Source: JACKCD01 sp041390905 | Lineage (GTDB): Bacteria; Chloroflexota; Anaerolineae; Promineifilales; Promineifilaceae | Direction of reading: 5' to 3' | Length of the DNA stretch: 64,000 nt | NCBI GenBank assembly: GCA_041390905.1 | Contig: JAWKPA010000012.1 | Span: 434,001 to 498,000 of the forward strand | Shown here: positions 42,220 through 51,473 of the stretch, in pieces | Layout of the letters: each line of letters opens with the position of its first letter | Position numbering within the stretch: the stretch's first letter is position 1 | Position numbers and translations under genes: made by a program | Notes under the pieces: model-generated | What the model saw: the letters and a program-made list of their open reading frames with translations, nothing else | Database searches by the model: none | What the model was told of the DNA's origin: nothing

Positions 42220-42588
42220 TTATGGTTGTTGTACCAGGGATTGGATTTTGTCCAATAGTTTGTTGAAATTGACGGGTTTGGTTTCGTAGCTATCACAGCC
42301 TGCTGCCAGACAGCGGTCTAGATCTTCGGCCAGGGCGTGGGCGGTGAGGGCAATGATGGGAATAACGGCCGTTTCCGGGTCAGCCTTCAATCGGCGGGTT
42401 GCTTCCCATCCATCCAGCACAGGCAGGCTCATATCCATCAAGATGATGTCGGGTCTTTCTTTTTGCGCCAGAGCCACGCCATCTTCACCATTGCTGGCAA
42501 CCAGCGTCGCATACCCCCGGAAACCGAGCCGGGTTTCCAGAATTTCCTGGTTCATTTCGTTGTCTTCAACTATCAAAATTCGTATCAA
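42220..42588 (-). CDS. Stand-alone response regulator receiver
   Basis: 122 residues, DivK/CheY-like. The acidic pocket is ED near residue 9, phospho-acceptor Asp52 (LMDMSLP) and Lys in TKPVN. The start is TTG, fixed by a strong GGAGGA six bases upstream. There is no output domain, so it likely relays phosphate from the neighbouring hybrid kinase. Confidence 0.93.
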   Translation of the reverse strand: MIRILIVEDNEMNQEILETRLGFRGYATLVASNGEDGVALAQKERPDIILMDMSLPVLDGWEATRRLKADPETAVIPIIALTAHALAEDLDRCLAAGCDSYETKPVNFNKLLDKIQSLVQQP

Positions 42589-42689
42589 CGGATTCCTCCA
42601 GCGATCTTCGGCAATGTGTATTATAGTTGCTGTTGTTTATCTATATCTTTACCAAGATTATAAGGTTTTCTAACGATTTAGCTAACAAT

Positions 42690-44492
42690 TTAATAGTTGC
42701 TCAAAACCTTGGATAAATTTTTCTCGTCAATCGGTTTCCGCAGAAAATTGGCGGCACCGTGACGAAATGCGCGGGCGCGTTCGTCCGATACGGTTATCAT
42801 GATGATGGGAATATCGGCAAGCTGTGGCGTGGCTTTGAGGGTGTCTAATACTTCCCACCCGTCTATATCTGGTAAAAAGGCGTCGAGGGTGATGAGGTGG
42901 GGTTGGAGGTGTTGGGCCAAATGAATGCCATCGGCTCCAGAAACGGCCGTTTGTACGATAAACCCCTCCCGCTGCAAATGGTGGGTCAAAATATCCCGCG
43001 TATTGGGTTCGTCTTCGATGACAAGAATGAGGCCGCGATTTTCGGTGGTGGTTAACGGCCGTTTAACCGGCACCACTGGCACAGTCTCCATACTTTCCAA
43101 TTCATCCTGCCCTAGAGCTTGTGGCAAATGCACCGTAAATTTAGAGCCAAGTCCAATTTGGCTTTCAATCTGAATCGTCCCCCCCATTATTTGGCAAAAA
43201 CGTGAGGTAATTGCCAGCCCCAAACCCGTCCCCCCATATTGGCGCGTCGTGGAAACATCGGCTTGGGTAAATGGTTGAAAAATATGGTCTATCTGCTCCG
43301 TTGACATACCAATGCCCGTATCCTGCACCACAAATTGAATCCAGGGCTGTGACCCAGCCTCTGTTTCAACCGTATCGGCCAAAACACGCAGCGTAATGTG
43401 GCCGTTGGATGTAAATTTAGCCGCATTGCTCAGCAAATTAAGCAAAATTTGGCGCAGCTTGGCTTGATCGGTGTACATATCGGCAACTTGCGGGTCAAGA
43501 TATAAAAACAGCCGATTGTTGTTCTTCTCCACCAGGGGGCGTGTGGTAATCAGAGCTTGCTCAATTAACTCTGACACCGCAAACTTTTCCCGGAACAAAT
43601 CCATCCGTCCCGCTTCAATTTTTGAAAGGTCAAGGATGTCGTTGATGATGGCTAAAAGATGGTTGGCTGCAACATTAATTTTATCGAGGCGGGGGGTGAA
43701 AAGTGTATGGCCGGTCATCGCGGCTTGTTCTTGCAAAAGCTCGCTGTAGCCGATGATGGCACTTAAGGGCGTTCTCAGTTCGTGGCTCATATTAGCCAAA
43801 AAGGTGCTTTTGGCACGGTTCGCGGCTTCGGCTGCTTCTTTGGCTTGCAGCAGTTCGGCTTCTGTTTGTCGGCGGCGGGTAATATCGCGGAAGTTCCAAA
43901 CGCGGCCAACAATTTCGTCTCCCATGCGTTGTGGTTTGGAGAAACGCTCGAAATAACGGCCGTTTTCAAACTCCAGAAAATCATGGCTCTCTGCCTCCGG
44001 CGAACCATATAAGTCTCGCACCTTAGACAAAAACGCCTCTGGGCTTGCCAATTGCGAAAGCACATATTGTAGCGCAGCATTGTCATCACGGCTTTCCACA
44101 ATCTTAGATGGGATGCCCCACATATCAATAAAGTTCTGGTTCATGGAAACCATGTTGCCATCCCGATCCACCGCCAGAATACCGTCAACTGTGGCGTCAA
44201 ACGTGGCCTGCAAGAGCGAAAGCGACTGCTCTAGCTCAAACTTTGCTTGCCGCAACTTGTCACGCTCTGCCGCAATGCGCGTTTCCGACGAAAGGCGCAA
44301 CTGCTCATACAACTCCTTCATTTCCGTTGAAGAGATTTCCAGCGAGCGTTCCAGCAAGTAACGTTCCTGATCAGCTTCCTGATACGCCTGGCTGATTCGT
44401 TCCACCAACTGTGCCCATTGCTCTGGTGACGGCACTTCTTGTGGCCCCAGTCCGAGTTTACGCAATTGGCGGCGAAGAACATGGTGAATCAT
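42690..44492 (-). CDS. PAS hybrid histidine kinase with C-terminal receiver
   Basis: 600 residues, soluble. An N-terminal coiled coil (about 30-85) and PAS domain (about 90-210) precede HisKA with His237 (LANMSHELRTPL), HATPase (NAAKF, DTGIGM, GTGLGLAI), and a receiver with Asp537 (TLDAFLPDIDGWE). It starts four bases after the FIST gene stop, so the two are probably co-translated and the FIST protein may be its sensor partner. Confidence 0.93.
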   Translation of the reverse strand: MIHHVLRRQLRKLGLGPQEVPSPEQWAQLVERISQAYQEADQERYLLERSLEISSTEMKELYEQLRLSSETRIAAERDKLRQAKFELEQSLSLLQATFDATVDGILAVDRDGNMVSMNQNFIDMWGIPSKIVESRDDNAALQYVLSQLASPEAFLSKVRDLYGSPEAESHDFLEFENGRYFERFSKPQRMGDEIVGRVWNFRDITRRRQTEAELLQAKEAAEAANRAKSTFLANMSHELRTPLSAIIGYSELLQEQAAMTGHTLFTPRLDKINVAANHLLAIINDILDLSKIEAGRMDLFREKFAVSELIEQALITTRPLVEKNNNRLFLYLDPQVADMYTDQAKLRQILLNLLSNAAKFTSNGHITLRVLADTVETEAGSQPWIQFVVQDTGIGMSTEQIDHIFQPFTQADVSTTRQYGGTGLGLAITSRFCQIMGGTIQIESQIGLGSKFTVHLPQALGQDELESMETVPVVPVKRPLTTTENRGLILVIEDEPNTRDILTHHLQREGFIVQTAVSGADGIHLAQHLQPHLITLDAFLPDIDGWEVLDTLKATPQLADIPIIMITVSDERARAFRHGAANFLRKPIDEKNLSKVLSNY

Positions 44493-44496
44493 AATT

Positions 44497-45642
44497 CTAG
44501 TCCTCGGTAATTGTCGTCACCGTCATTGTTTGATTGTGCAGGTCACAATAGCCTGTCGCAAAAGGCGAAATTTCACCATAGGAATAAAAGCCTATTTGTT
44601 GTGTTCCTTTTGGCAAAACTTCCAAAGCCGCATCCAGCTCGTCTTCTGTATATTCCCCCATAACCAGCCGCCGGCCAACACAGCTAATCGCAATAGACAG
44701 GGTGTCGTCAATATCGGGTGTATATGCCCGTGCTACAGCAGCGGCTTCGGCAGCTCCGTCCACCAAGCCATTAAAGCTGGCTCGCATAAGCTGTGCAAAA
44801 TACCCTTCTGGAACATCGCCAGCGAAGGTCATGGATTGCGTCTCCTCATCCACAGATAAAATGGTGCGTACAATTTGCTTGTCAGAATCGTGACTTTCGC
44901 GGATGGAAAGGGGAAAGAGCAGGGCCGAGGCAGGCAGGTCAGCCGCCCGTTCTCCAAGGTAGCGTTTGTATAGCTCTAAAGCAGGTTGCCCATCTAATTC
45001 ATACAAAACGTTTTCCTGAGATCGCGTGATGCGCCGTTCTGGCCCAAAAATGCGCCATCCTGCCTTGGAGCCATGCCCAAAATGAATATTCTCGCCATAG
45101 AAGCCAACGGCTGCTACATAGCCCGAATGTGGCATTTTGTCTTTTAGCACCCAGGTGCGCGTAAAGCGGGCACCATCCCCAGCTAAACCGCCGGTGACAG
45201 CAATAGAGTCTGGCAAGATTGAGTTGAGACCGCGAACTAGATTGCTGCCGTTGACATTGGTGCTGGTGCCATCTGACAAGACGATCAGACCGCGTAAATT
45301 TGGCTGTAGCAACTGGTTAGCAATCGCTTGCCCGGCGTCGAAGGAGCCATTGGAGGACAGAATCGGGACGCAGGCTCCCTGAATGGTGGTTGTGGTAAAA
45401 CGTATGGCGGCGACCGCCAGGCTCTCGTCCAGGATGGTGGTACCAAAAATCTCACCGGAGGTGGAGCAGCCCAGAAAAATGCTTTGGGGATATGCCTTTG
45501 CCAATTGCTGGATTGGGGCTGGGTTATCCAACCAGGCGGTTGCTCCAAATACAAGGATGAGTGTGTTGGGAGAATCAAGCTGTGGAAATGCTTCAACTGA
45601 CCAACCTGCTTCTGCTGTGTAATTGAAAAGTTGTAATTGCAT
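44497..45642 (-). CDS. FIST N/C domain sensory protein
   Basis: 381 residues. The FIST_N (about 25-220: LGCSTSGEIFG, GGLAGDGARFTRTWV) and FIST_C (about 230-365) domains are clear. FIST proteins are proposed intracellular sensors of small ligands such as amino acids and often neighbour signalling kinases. Here it is directly coupled to the hybrid kinase downstream. Confidence 0.92.
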   Translation of the reverse strand: MQLQLFNYTAEAGWSVEAFPQLDSPNTLILVFGATAWLDNPAPIQQLAKAYPQSIFLGCSTSGEIFGTTILDESLAVAAIRFTTTTIQGACVPILSSNGSFDAGQAIANQLLQPNLRGLIVLSDGTSTNVNGSNLVRGLNSILPDSIAVTGGLAGDGARFTRTWVLKDKMPHSGYVAAVGFYGENIHFGHGSKAGWRIFGPERRITRSQENVLYELDGQPALELYKRYLGERAADLPASALLFPLSIRESHDSDKQIVRTILSVDEETQSMTFAGDVPEGYFAQLMRASFNGLVDGAAEAAAVARAYTPDIDDTLSIAISCVGRRLVMGEYTEDELDAALEVLPKGTQQIGFYSYGEISPFATGYCDLHNQTMTVTTITED

Positions 45643-45744
45643 TGTTATCTCCGTGTTAGATACAGTTCTATGCGCTAAGTGGTCGAACTTGGGATGCTAT
45701 TCCTGATTTAGAAGAGGCATGGCATTTGCCTTTATTCGTGCAGC

Positions 45745-47574
45745 TTAATGACCGTGAGCCGGTAAGCGAACAGTAAAGGTAGAACCGACACCGGGATCAC
45801 TTTTGACTAGTATAATGCCTCCCATTAGCTGACACAAGCGTTGGGTAATGGCTAATCCAAGCCCGGTTCCTTCGTGATTTTGGGCGGTGTCTGTTTTTAT
45901 TTGGGTGAAGGGTGCAAAGAGTTTGTCTAATTCTGTGGGCATAATGCCAATACCTGTATCTTGTACATCAATGTCAATAATTTTTTCGTTGGTCTCGGTG
46001 GTTTTGCGGCTGACTGTGACGGTGATTTGTCCATTTTGGGTGAATTTGTTGGCGTTACTGAGAAGATTGAGCAGGATTTGGCGCAATCTTGTAGGGTCGG
46101 TGTAGATGATAAGGGGGGGCGTGATGATGTGGGTTTGGAGTTGGTTCTGGTTTTTTGTTAGCAGAGGTTGGATGGTCATTTCGATGTTGTTGAGCAGGAC
46201 ACCCAGGTCAATTTCTTCGTGATAGAGTTTTGTCTTGCCTGCTTCAATTTTGGATAGATCGAGGATGTCGCTGATGAGGGTGAGCAAGTGGTCGGCGGCA
46301 TTGTGGATGTTTTGCAAGCGCGAGGGGAAGCGGCTGTAATCCTCCATGTTGAGCTGTTCTTGCAGCAGTTCGCTGTAGCCGATGATGGCGGTGAGGGGGG
46401 TGCGTAGTTCGTGGCTCATGTTTGCCAAGAAGGCACTTTTGGCGCGGTTGGCGGTTTCGGCTGCTTCTTTGGCGAGGGAGAGTTCTGTGAGTAGATGCTG
46501 TTGTTTGGTGACCATTTCGGCCAGGGCGGCTTCGGCTTTTTTGCGTTCGGTGATGTCGCGCAGGGTGAGCAAACGGCCGTTTATCTCACCATCATGGGTC
46601 TGTAGGGGTGATACCTGAAATTCATAGACGGCTTTTTTACCCGCTGTGGTGGTCAGCGTTAGCTCGTCGCTGGCATTTTCCTGCGCCAGGCTGGTGATGA
46701 GGGTGGGGAAGCGGTTGGTGAAAAGCTGAACGGCCGTTTGCCCAATCACATCCACCGTTGATGCCCCCAAAATCTCCGCAGCCGCCACCCGATTAATATC
46801 TATCAACTGTTGGCGGCGGTTGAACACAAACATCCCGTCAATCATATTTTCTAGAATGGTGTAGCGAGCAATGGGTGTAAGGTCAAGCAACCGCAGCCTG
46901 GTCAGACTCCAGGCCAGAATAATGGCTGTAATGACAAAGGTAAACGGCGTTAGATCCAGATTGGGCAGCGGTAACAGCCCGGACAGATAGATGCCATTGC
47001 CTAGCCATGGGAACACGGCCGACAACACCAGGCCGCGCACCTGCTGCCTGTAAGGTCTGGGGGTGCGGCTGGCTATTTGCAGTAGCAAAATGGTACCCAC
47101 CAGCAGTGAGGCATATGATTGCAGGAGGTGAATATAGAAAACAGGGCCATAACTGACGATTAGGGAGGGAAATTCGGCCGTTTCATCCAGGGTAATAGAT
47201 TGATAGAGCAGATGAACGTTGGGTTCAAGCCAGGCTGCAATGACGGTGGCGGTTGGCACCAGCAGGAGTAGTGGTAAATAGGGGCGCACCGCTTGCCAGC
47301 GGCGTGTGTACTGTAGCACAAAAATAAGCCAGCATAAGGGGATGGTGGCTATGCCTATGTATTGCAGTTTGATGGCAAATAGTTTGCTGGGAATGTCGGC
47401 TCCAGCCAGTTCCAGGGCGTAGGTCAGGCACCAGAGACTTGCCCCAATGGAAAACAGCACAAATGGAATGGCGCCGCGCATGGTGCGTCGCTGCCAAAAC
47501 AGGCCGGCCAGAATGCCAGATACCAGGGCAGCAATAAGCAGGGGGATGATATACGGGGTGTAGTGCCAGGTCAT
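45745..47574 (-). CDS. 7TM (histidine kinase N-type) PAS histidine kinase
   Basis: About 609 residues from ATG 47574. Seven or so transmembrane helices (1 to about 230) match the histidine-kinase N-terminal 7TM region (IKLQYIGIATIPLCWLIFVLQYT). A PAS domain (about 240-350) and kinase core follow, with His388 (LANMSHELRTPL) and intact N/G boxes. No receiver is attached, unlike its neighbours. A hairpin (TGCACAG against CTGTGCA, about 47583-47606) lies just before the start codon. Confidence 0.92.
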   Translation of the reverse strand: MTWHYTPYIIPLLIAALVSGILAGLFWQRRTMRGAIPFVLFSIGASLWCLTYALELAGADIPSKLFAIKLQYIGIATIPLCWLIFVLQYTRRWQAVRPYLPLLLLVPTATVIAAWLEPNVHLLYQSITLDETAEFPSLIVSYGPVFYIHLLQSYASLLVGTILLLQIASRTPRPYRQQVRGLVLSAVFPWLGNGIYLSGLLPLPNLDLTPFTFVITAIILAWSLTRLRLLDLTPIARYTILENMIDGMFVFNRRQQLIDINRVAAAEILGASTVDVIGQTAVQLFTNRFPTLITSLAQENASDELTLTTTAGKKAVYEFQVSPLQTHDGEINGRLLTLRDITERKKAEAALAEMVTKQQHLLTELSLAKEAAETANRAKSAFLANMSHELRTPLTAIIGYSELLQEQLNMEDYSRFPSRLQNIHNAADHLLTLISDILDLSKIEAGKTKLYHEEIDLGVLLNNIEMTIQPLLTKNQNQLQTHIITPPLIIYTDPTRLRQILLNLLSNANKFTQNGQITVTVSRKTTETNEKIIDIDVQDTGIGIMPTELDKLFAPFTQIKTDTAQNHEGTGLGLAITQRLCQLMGGIILVKSDPGVGSTFTVRLPAHGH

Positions 47575-47652
47575 TTTGTGCACCCTGCACAGGGTGACTG
47601 TGCAGGAAATCAACTTCTGTGGTTGTGGTGCGACAACCAGGTTTAGACAGAG

Positions 47653-49251
47653 CTAGAGTATGGAGGTGAGCTGCATGGAAACGGCCGTTTGCACCGCCGG
47701 AATGGTAAAATAAAAAGTGGTGCCTACACCATATTCACTTTCAAACCAAATTTCGCCATCATGAAGCTCGACCAAACGTTTGGCAATGTTTAACCCAAGC
47801 CCTGTACCCATAATTGCCCGCACATCCTGATCTGCCGACCGGAAGAACTGCTTAAAAATGTGGTGCTTGTCGGTGTCCCGAATCCCCATGCCTGCATCCT
47901 CAACTTCAATCTGCAAAGCGGTTGTCTCATGATATGGTACGACAGTGGCGCGGACGTAAATGTCACTTTGCTCAGGTGCATATTTGTTGGCGTTGCTTAG
48001 CAAATTGGTCAGGATTTGGGACAAGCGGAATCGGTCGGCACGGATTAGCGGCAGGTCAATGTCTAATTCTGCATGGACGTTTTGCTGCTTGTGGATAATT
48101 TGCTGTTCGATGGATTTGATGACTTCATCTAATACAGAGTCTAGTGCAACTTTCTCGAAATTGAGTCGCAAACGGCCAGCTTCAATGCGTGAGATGTCGT
48201 CTAGGTCAGAAACCAGTTCCTTCATGCGAACAACATTGGCGCGGATATTTTCCAAAAAACGGGTTTGTTTTTCGTTGATGGGGCCGCTTTTGCCAGCAAC
48301 CATCAGCTCGGCGTAGTTGCGAATGATGGCAATGGGGGTTTTGAGTTCATGCGAGACGAAGGAAATAAAGTCGCTTTTGGCGCGGTTGGCCTCTTGGGCT
48401 GTTAGATGGAGCTGGGCATTGGCAAGGGCAATGGCGGCATGGTCGCGCAGTCGGCTTAAAAAGCCAATGCTGTCTGGTGCGAAGGGTCCCTGGTTTTCCA
48501 GCAGCATCAGGCAGCTAATGACTTTTTCGCGGTGGATGGAAACGGCAATGCGGTGATCAAAATCGGCCGTTAATTGTTCGGAGGGGGGAAGGATGGTTTC
48601 TTGTAAACGGCCGTTTGGCACCACATGAACCCCCAGAGCCGAAATTGGTACCACCTCCTGTGCCGCATAGATACACCCCTCTGCATGTAGCACCGTCAGC
48701 TTGCCGTCATCCAGCAGCCCAATCAACCCACCACGCGATCCCGTCTGGCGCATTGCCCAGCCCAGAGTAATGCGAGCCACCTCACTTAAATCCAGGCTGG
48801 CGTTTAGCTCCCGATCAATTTGCTGCAAAATCGCCAGCTCCATAATGTGCTTGTGTTCCACATCCCGCAGCCGCTTTTTTTCGACAGACGCATCCACACG
48901 AGCCATTAGAATGGCGCGGTTGATGGGCTTAAACAAATAATCATCGGCACCTAGCTCAATACATTTAATAATGCTATCGGTATCATTGAGAGCTGTGAGG
49001 ACAACGACTGGTTTGCTGCTTAATTCGGGCTTGGCTCGCATCCAACGCAAGACATCATAGCCGTCCATCACAGGCATCATGATGTCCAGAAGAACCAGAT
49101 CAATAACGCTCCGGCTCATTATTTCAAGTGCTTCCTGGCCGTTTTTTGCCAACGCCACGTTATGCCCTCTTGCTTCCAGCAGCATGTGAAGCAACTCCCG
49201 GACACTCTCGTTGTCATCAACAACCAAAATACAGCTTTGGTGCAAATCCAT
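47653..49251 (-). CDS. REC-GAF histidine kinase
   Basis: 532 residues. An N-terminal receiver (Asp56 in LLDIMMP) precedes a GAF domain (about 145-285). The kinase core has His301 (SFVSHELKTPI) and complete ATP-binding boxes (NLLSNANKYAPEQ, DAGMGI, GTGLGLNI). The receiver-first order suggests it is controlled by phosphate from another kinase of the cluster. It is the first gene of the minus-strand signalling run. The 285-base gap upstream is AT-rich and holds no gene. Confidence 0.93.
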   Translation of the reverse strand: MDLHQSCILVVDDNESVRELLHMLLEARGHNVALAKNGQEALEIMSRSVIDLVLLDIMMPVMDGYDVLRWMRAKPELSSKPVVVLTALNDTDSIIKCIELGADDYLFKPINRAILMARVDASVEKKRLRDVEHKHIMELAILQQIDRELNASLDLSEVARITLGWAMRQTGSRGGLIGLLDDGKLTVLHAEGCIYAAQEVVPISALGVHVVPNGRLQETILPPSEQLTADFDHRIAVSIHREKVISCLMLLENQGPFAPDSIGFLSRLRDHAAIALANAQLHLTAQEANRAKSDFISFVSHELKTPIAIIRNYAELMVAGKSGPINEKQTRFLENIRANVVRMKELVSDLDDISRIEAGRLRLNFEKVALDSVLDEVIKSIEQQIIHKQQNVHAELDIDLPLIRADRFRLSQILTNLLSNANKYAPEQSDIYVRATVVPYHETTALQIEVEDAGMGIRDTDKHHIFKQFFRSADQDVRAIMGTGLGLNIAKRLVELHDGEIWFESEYGVGTTFYFTIPAVQTAVSMQLTSIL

Positions 49252-49536
49252 CTTTATTTAGAAACCCTTTTCTATACTAAATTTACCTCGCACTGCTTGA
49301 AAAGAAAATAGAGCATCTTGGTACCGCAGTACTAAGACAAGTCTATAGGTTAATAATTACAACACCTATTACGGTTTATAGGCGCGTATTCTCCCTGCCT
49401 GTAATCTTTTAATAATAATTTTTTTAGCAAATTGTTATAAGATAGCACTATGCTTTTCCACAGTTCACTTGAGCAATAGATAATCTGGACTACCTACCAC
49501 TTAACCAATCCAGAAATAGTCCAATGACAAAGGCGC

Positions 49537-50544
49537 ATGGTTATGTTAATTAAAACGAAAACAGGTTTAGAAATTCCGTCTTCAGAAATTACACCAAAGT
49601 ATCTTTATGAGTCGCGGCGGCAGTTTATAAAGGGAGTGGCGACGTTGGCTGCGGGTTCGGTGCTGGCAGCTTGCTCACCTCAGTTTGGTGGGGCTGGGGC
49701 GGGGGAAGAAACGGCCGTTTCTTCCGATCAAACAACCACCCAGTCCACCAATACGGCCGGCAAAACCACTGCCACCGCCGACGAACTTGGCGATCCGTTG
49801 AACAGCTACCAGGATATTACCAATTTTAACAACTATTACGAATTTACGCAGGACAAACAAGGCGTTGCCTCTGCCGCAGCAGACTACAAAACCACCCCCT
49901 GGGAAGTTGAAATCAGCGGCCTGGTTAATAACCCCGGCGTTTTCGGCGTCGAAGACCTCCTCAGCCAATTCGACCAGGAAGAGCGTGTCTATCGTCTCCG
50001 CTGCGTAGAAGGATGGTCAATGGTCATCCCATGGAACGGCTTTCCCCTTCGCAAACTACTGGAACTAGTCGAACCTACCAGCGATGCCCAATACGTTCGC
50101 TTTGAAACCGTTTATGACCCCGACAACATGCCCGGCCAAAAAAGTCCCTGGTTCACCTGGCCCTATGTCGAAGGGTTGACCGTAGACGAAGCGATGAATG
50201 ATTTAACGCTGATGGCGACCGGACTTTATGGCGAACAGCTTTTGCCGCAAAATGGTGCCCCCATTCGCCTTGTGGTACCGTGGAAATACGGCTTCAAAAA
50301 CATTAAATCCATTGTCAAAATTGAGCTAACCGATACCCAGCCGACTTCGCTGTGGATGGAAGCTGCCCCCAATGAATATGGCTTTTATGCCAACGTTAAC
50401 CCAAATGTTGATCACCCGCGTTGGTCACAGGCCACCGAACGGCGCATTGGCGAACTCAGCCGCCGTCCCACCCTTATGTTTAATGGCTATGAAGAGCAAG
50501 TAGCTTACCTGTATGAAGGGATTGACCTGAAAGAAAATTTTTAG
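49537..50544 (+). CDS. msrP: Protein-methionine-sulfoxide reductase catalytic subunit MsrP
   Basis: 335 residues. A twin-arginine signal (ESRRQFIKGVATLAAGSVLAAC) exports the folded molybdopterin protein. The Mo-coordinating cysteine lies in RLRCVEGWSMVIPW, and YDPDNMPGQ and PWKYGFKNIKSIVKI are family hallmarks. It repairs oxidised methionine in extracytoplasmic proteins with MsrQ. An Ala-Cys-Ser lipobox-like end of the Tat signal could allow lipidation. AACGGCCGTT encodes ETAVSS just after the signal, in the flexible linker. Confidence 0.94.
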   Translation: MVMLIKTKTGLEIPSSEITPKYLYESRRQFIKGVATLAAGSVLAACSPQFGGAGAGEETAVSSDQTTTQSTNTAGKTTATADELGDPLNSYQDITNFNNYYEFTQDKQGVASAAADYKTTPWEVEISGLVNNPGVFGVEDLLSQFDQEERVYRLRCVEGWSMVIPWNGFPLRKLLELVEPTSDAQYVRFETVYDPDNMPGQKSPWFTWPYVEGLTVDEAMNDLTLMATGLYGEQLLPQNGAPIRLVVPWKYGFKNIKSIVKIELTDTQPTSLWMEAAPNEYGFYANVNPNVDHPRWSQATERRIGELSRRPTLMFNGYEEQVAYLYEGIDLKENF

Positions 50545-50613
50545 TACGTGGCGCGGAGGCTGAAGAGATGCGTTAAGACAGCCTGGCGCGTCACGTATCA
50601 ATGAGACATAACC

Positions 50614-51273
50614 ATGACGATTAAAATCGCTCCCAAAACAACCCGACATATTTTGCAATGGCTCACCCACGTAGGATCGCTGCTACCATTGGCTTTGCTG
50701 CTGTGGGATTTTTGGGTGGGGCAACTTGGCCCCAACCCCATCCAGGCTCTCACCATCCGCACTGGCGACACCGCCGTCACGCTGCTGCTCTTGTCCCTGG
50801 CCGTTACGCCACTTAACATCATCTTTGGCTGGAAGCAAATTTTGCCGCTGCGGAAGCCGCTTGGTTTATATGCCTTCCTCTATGTCGTCGTCCACTTCCT
50901 CATTTTCACCTGGCTCGATTATGGCCTCAACTTGGCTCTGATTGTGGATGAGGTGGTAAACAAACGGTTTGCTCTGGTTGGGTTTACCGCCTTCCTGCTG
51001 CTCATCCCGCTGGCGGCCACGTCCACCAGGTGGGCCATGCGGAAATTGGGCAAAAATTGGAAGCGGCTACACCAAATGGTTTATTTCATCGGGATTCTGG
51101 CAATTATCCACTATCTGTGGGCGGTAAAGACGGTGACGACCAAGCCATTTGTGTTTACCATCATTTTGGTTCTGCTGTTGGTGGTGCGTATCAAGCCTGT
51201 CAAGCAAGCAATCATCAGCCTGCGTCGCAACTGGGAAAAACGCGCCGTGCGGCAAGCGTCTTCAACCATTTAG
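50614..51273 (+). CDS. msrQ: Heme-binding membrane subunit MsrQ
   Basis: 219 residues, six transmembrane helices of the ferric-reductase-like family, with conserved His residues in VVHFLIFTW, LHQMVYF and IIHYLWA for heme. It feeds electrons to MsrP. It follows msrP by 69 bases. Confidence 0.93.
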   Translation: MTIKIAPKTTRHILQWLTHVGSLLPLALLLWDFWVGQLGPNPIQALTIRTGDTAVTLLLLSLAVTPLNIIFGWKQILPLRKPLGLYAFLYVVVHFLIFTWLDYGLNLALIVDEVVNKRFALVGFTAFLLLIPLAATSTRWAMRKLGKNWKRLHQMVYFIGILAIIHYLWAVKTVTTKPFVFTIILVLLLVVRIKPVKQAIISLRRNWEKRAVRQASSTI

Positions 51274-51319
51274 CCAAACGCTTTGGAAAGTAGGACGCAG
51301 ATTTTCCTGAAGGGTGTTA

Positions 51320-51353
51320 AGAAGTTCAACTTCTCAGAAGAAGTTGAACTTCT
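51320..51353. repeat. Hairpin repeat family A, copy 7
   Basis: Exact arms at 51320-51334 and 51339-51353. An AGGACGCAGATTTTCCTGA word, kin of the repeat at 26023, lies just before it. It is downstream of msrQ. Confidence 0.9.
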
Positions 51354-51473
51354 TGCTTTACTGGCTTGCGTATGGCAGCAGCAGGGGGAAAATGCAGCTT
51401 GCGTCCAGTTTTGGCGGAACCTTTACGGTAAAATGGGCGTTATTGCTCATAATGATTGTGTAGGAAAACCGCT

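Noticed and set aside
49252..49536. tRNA or small RNA gene before msrP
   Set aside because: AT-rich with no cloverleaf, no paired acceptor stem and no clear terminator.
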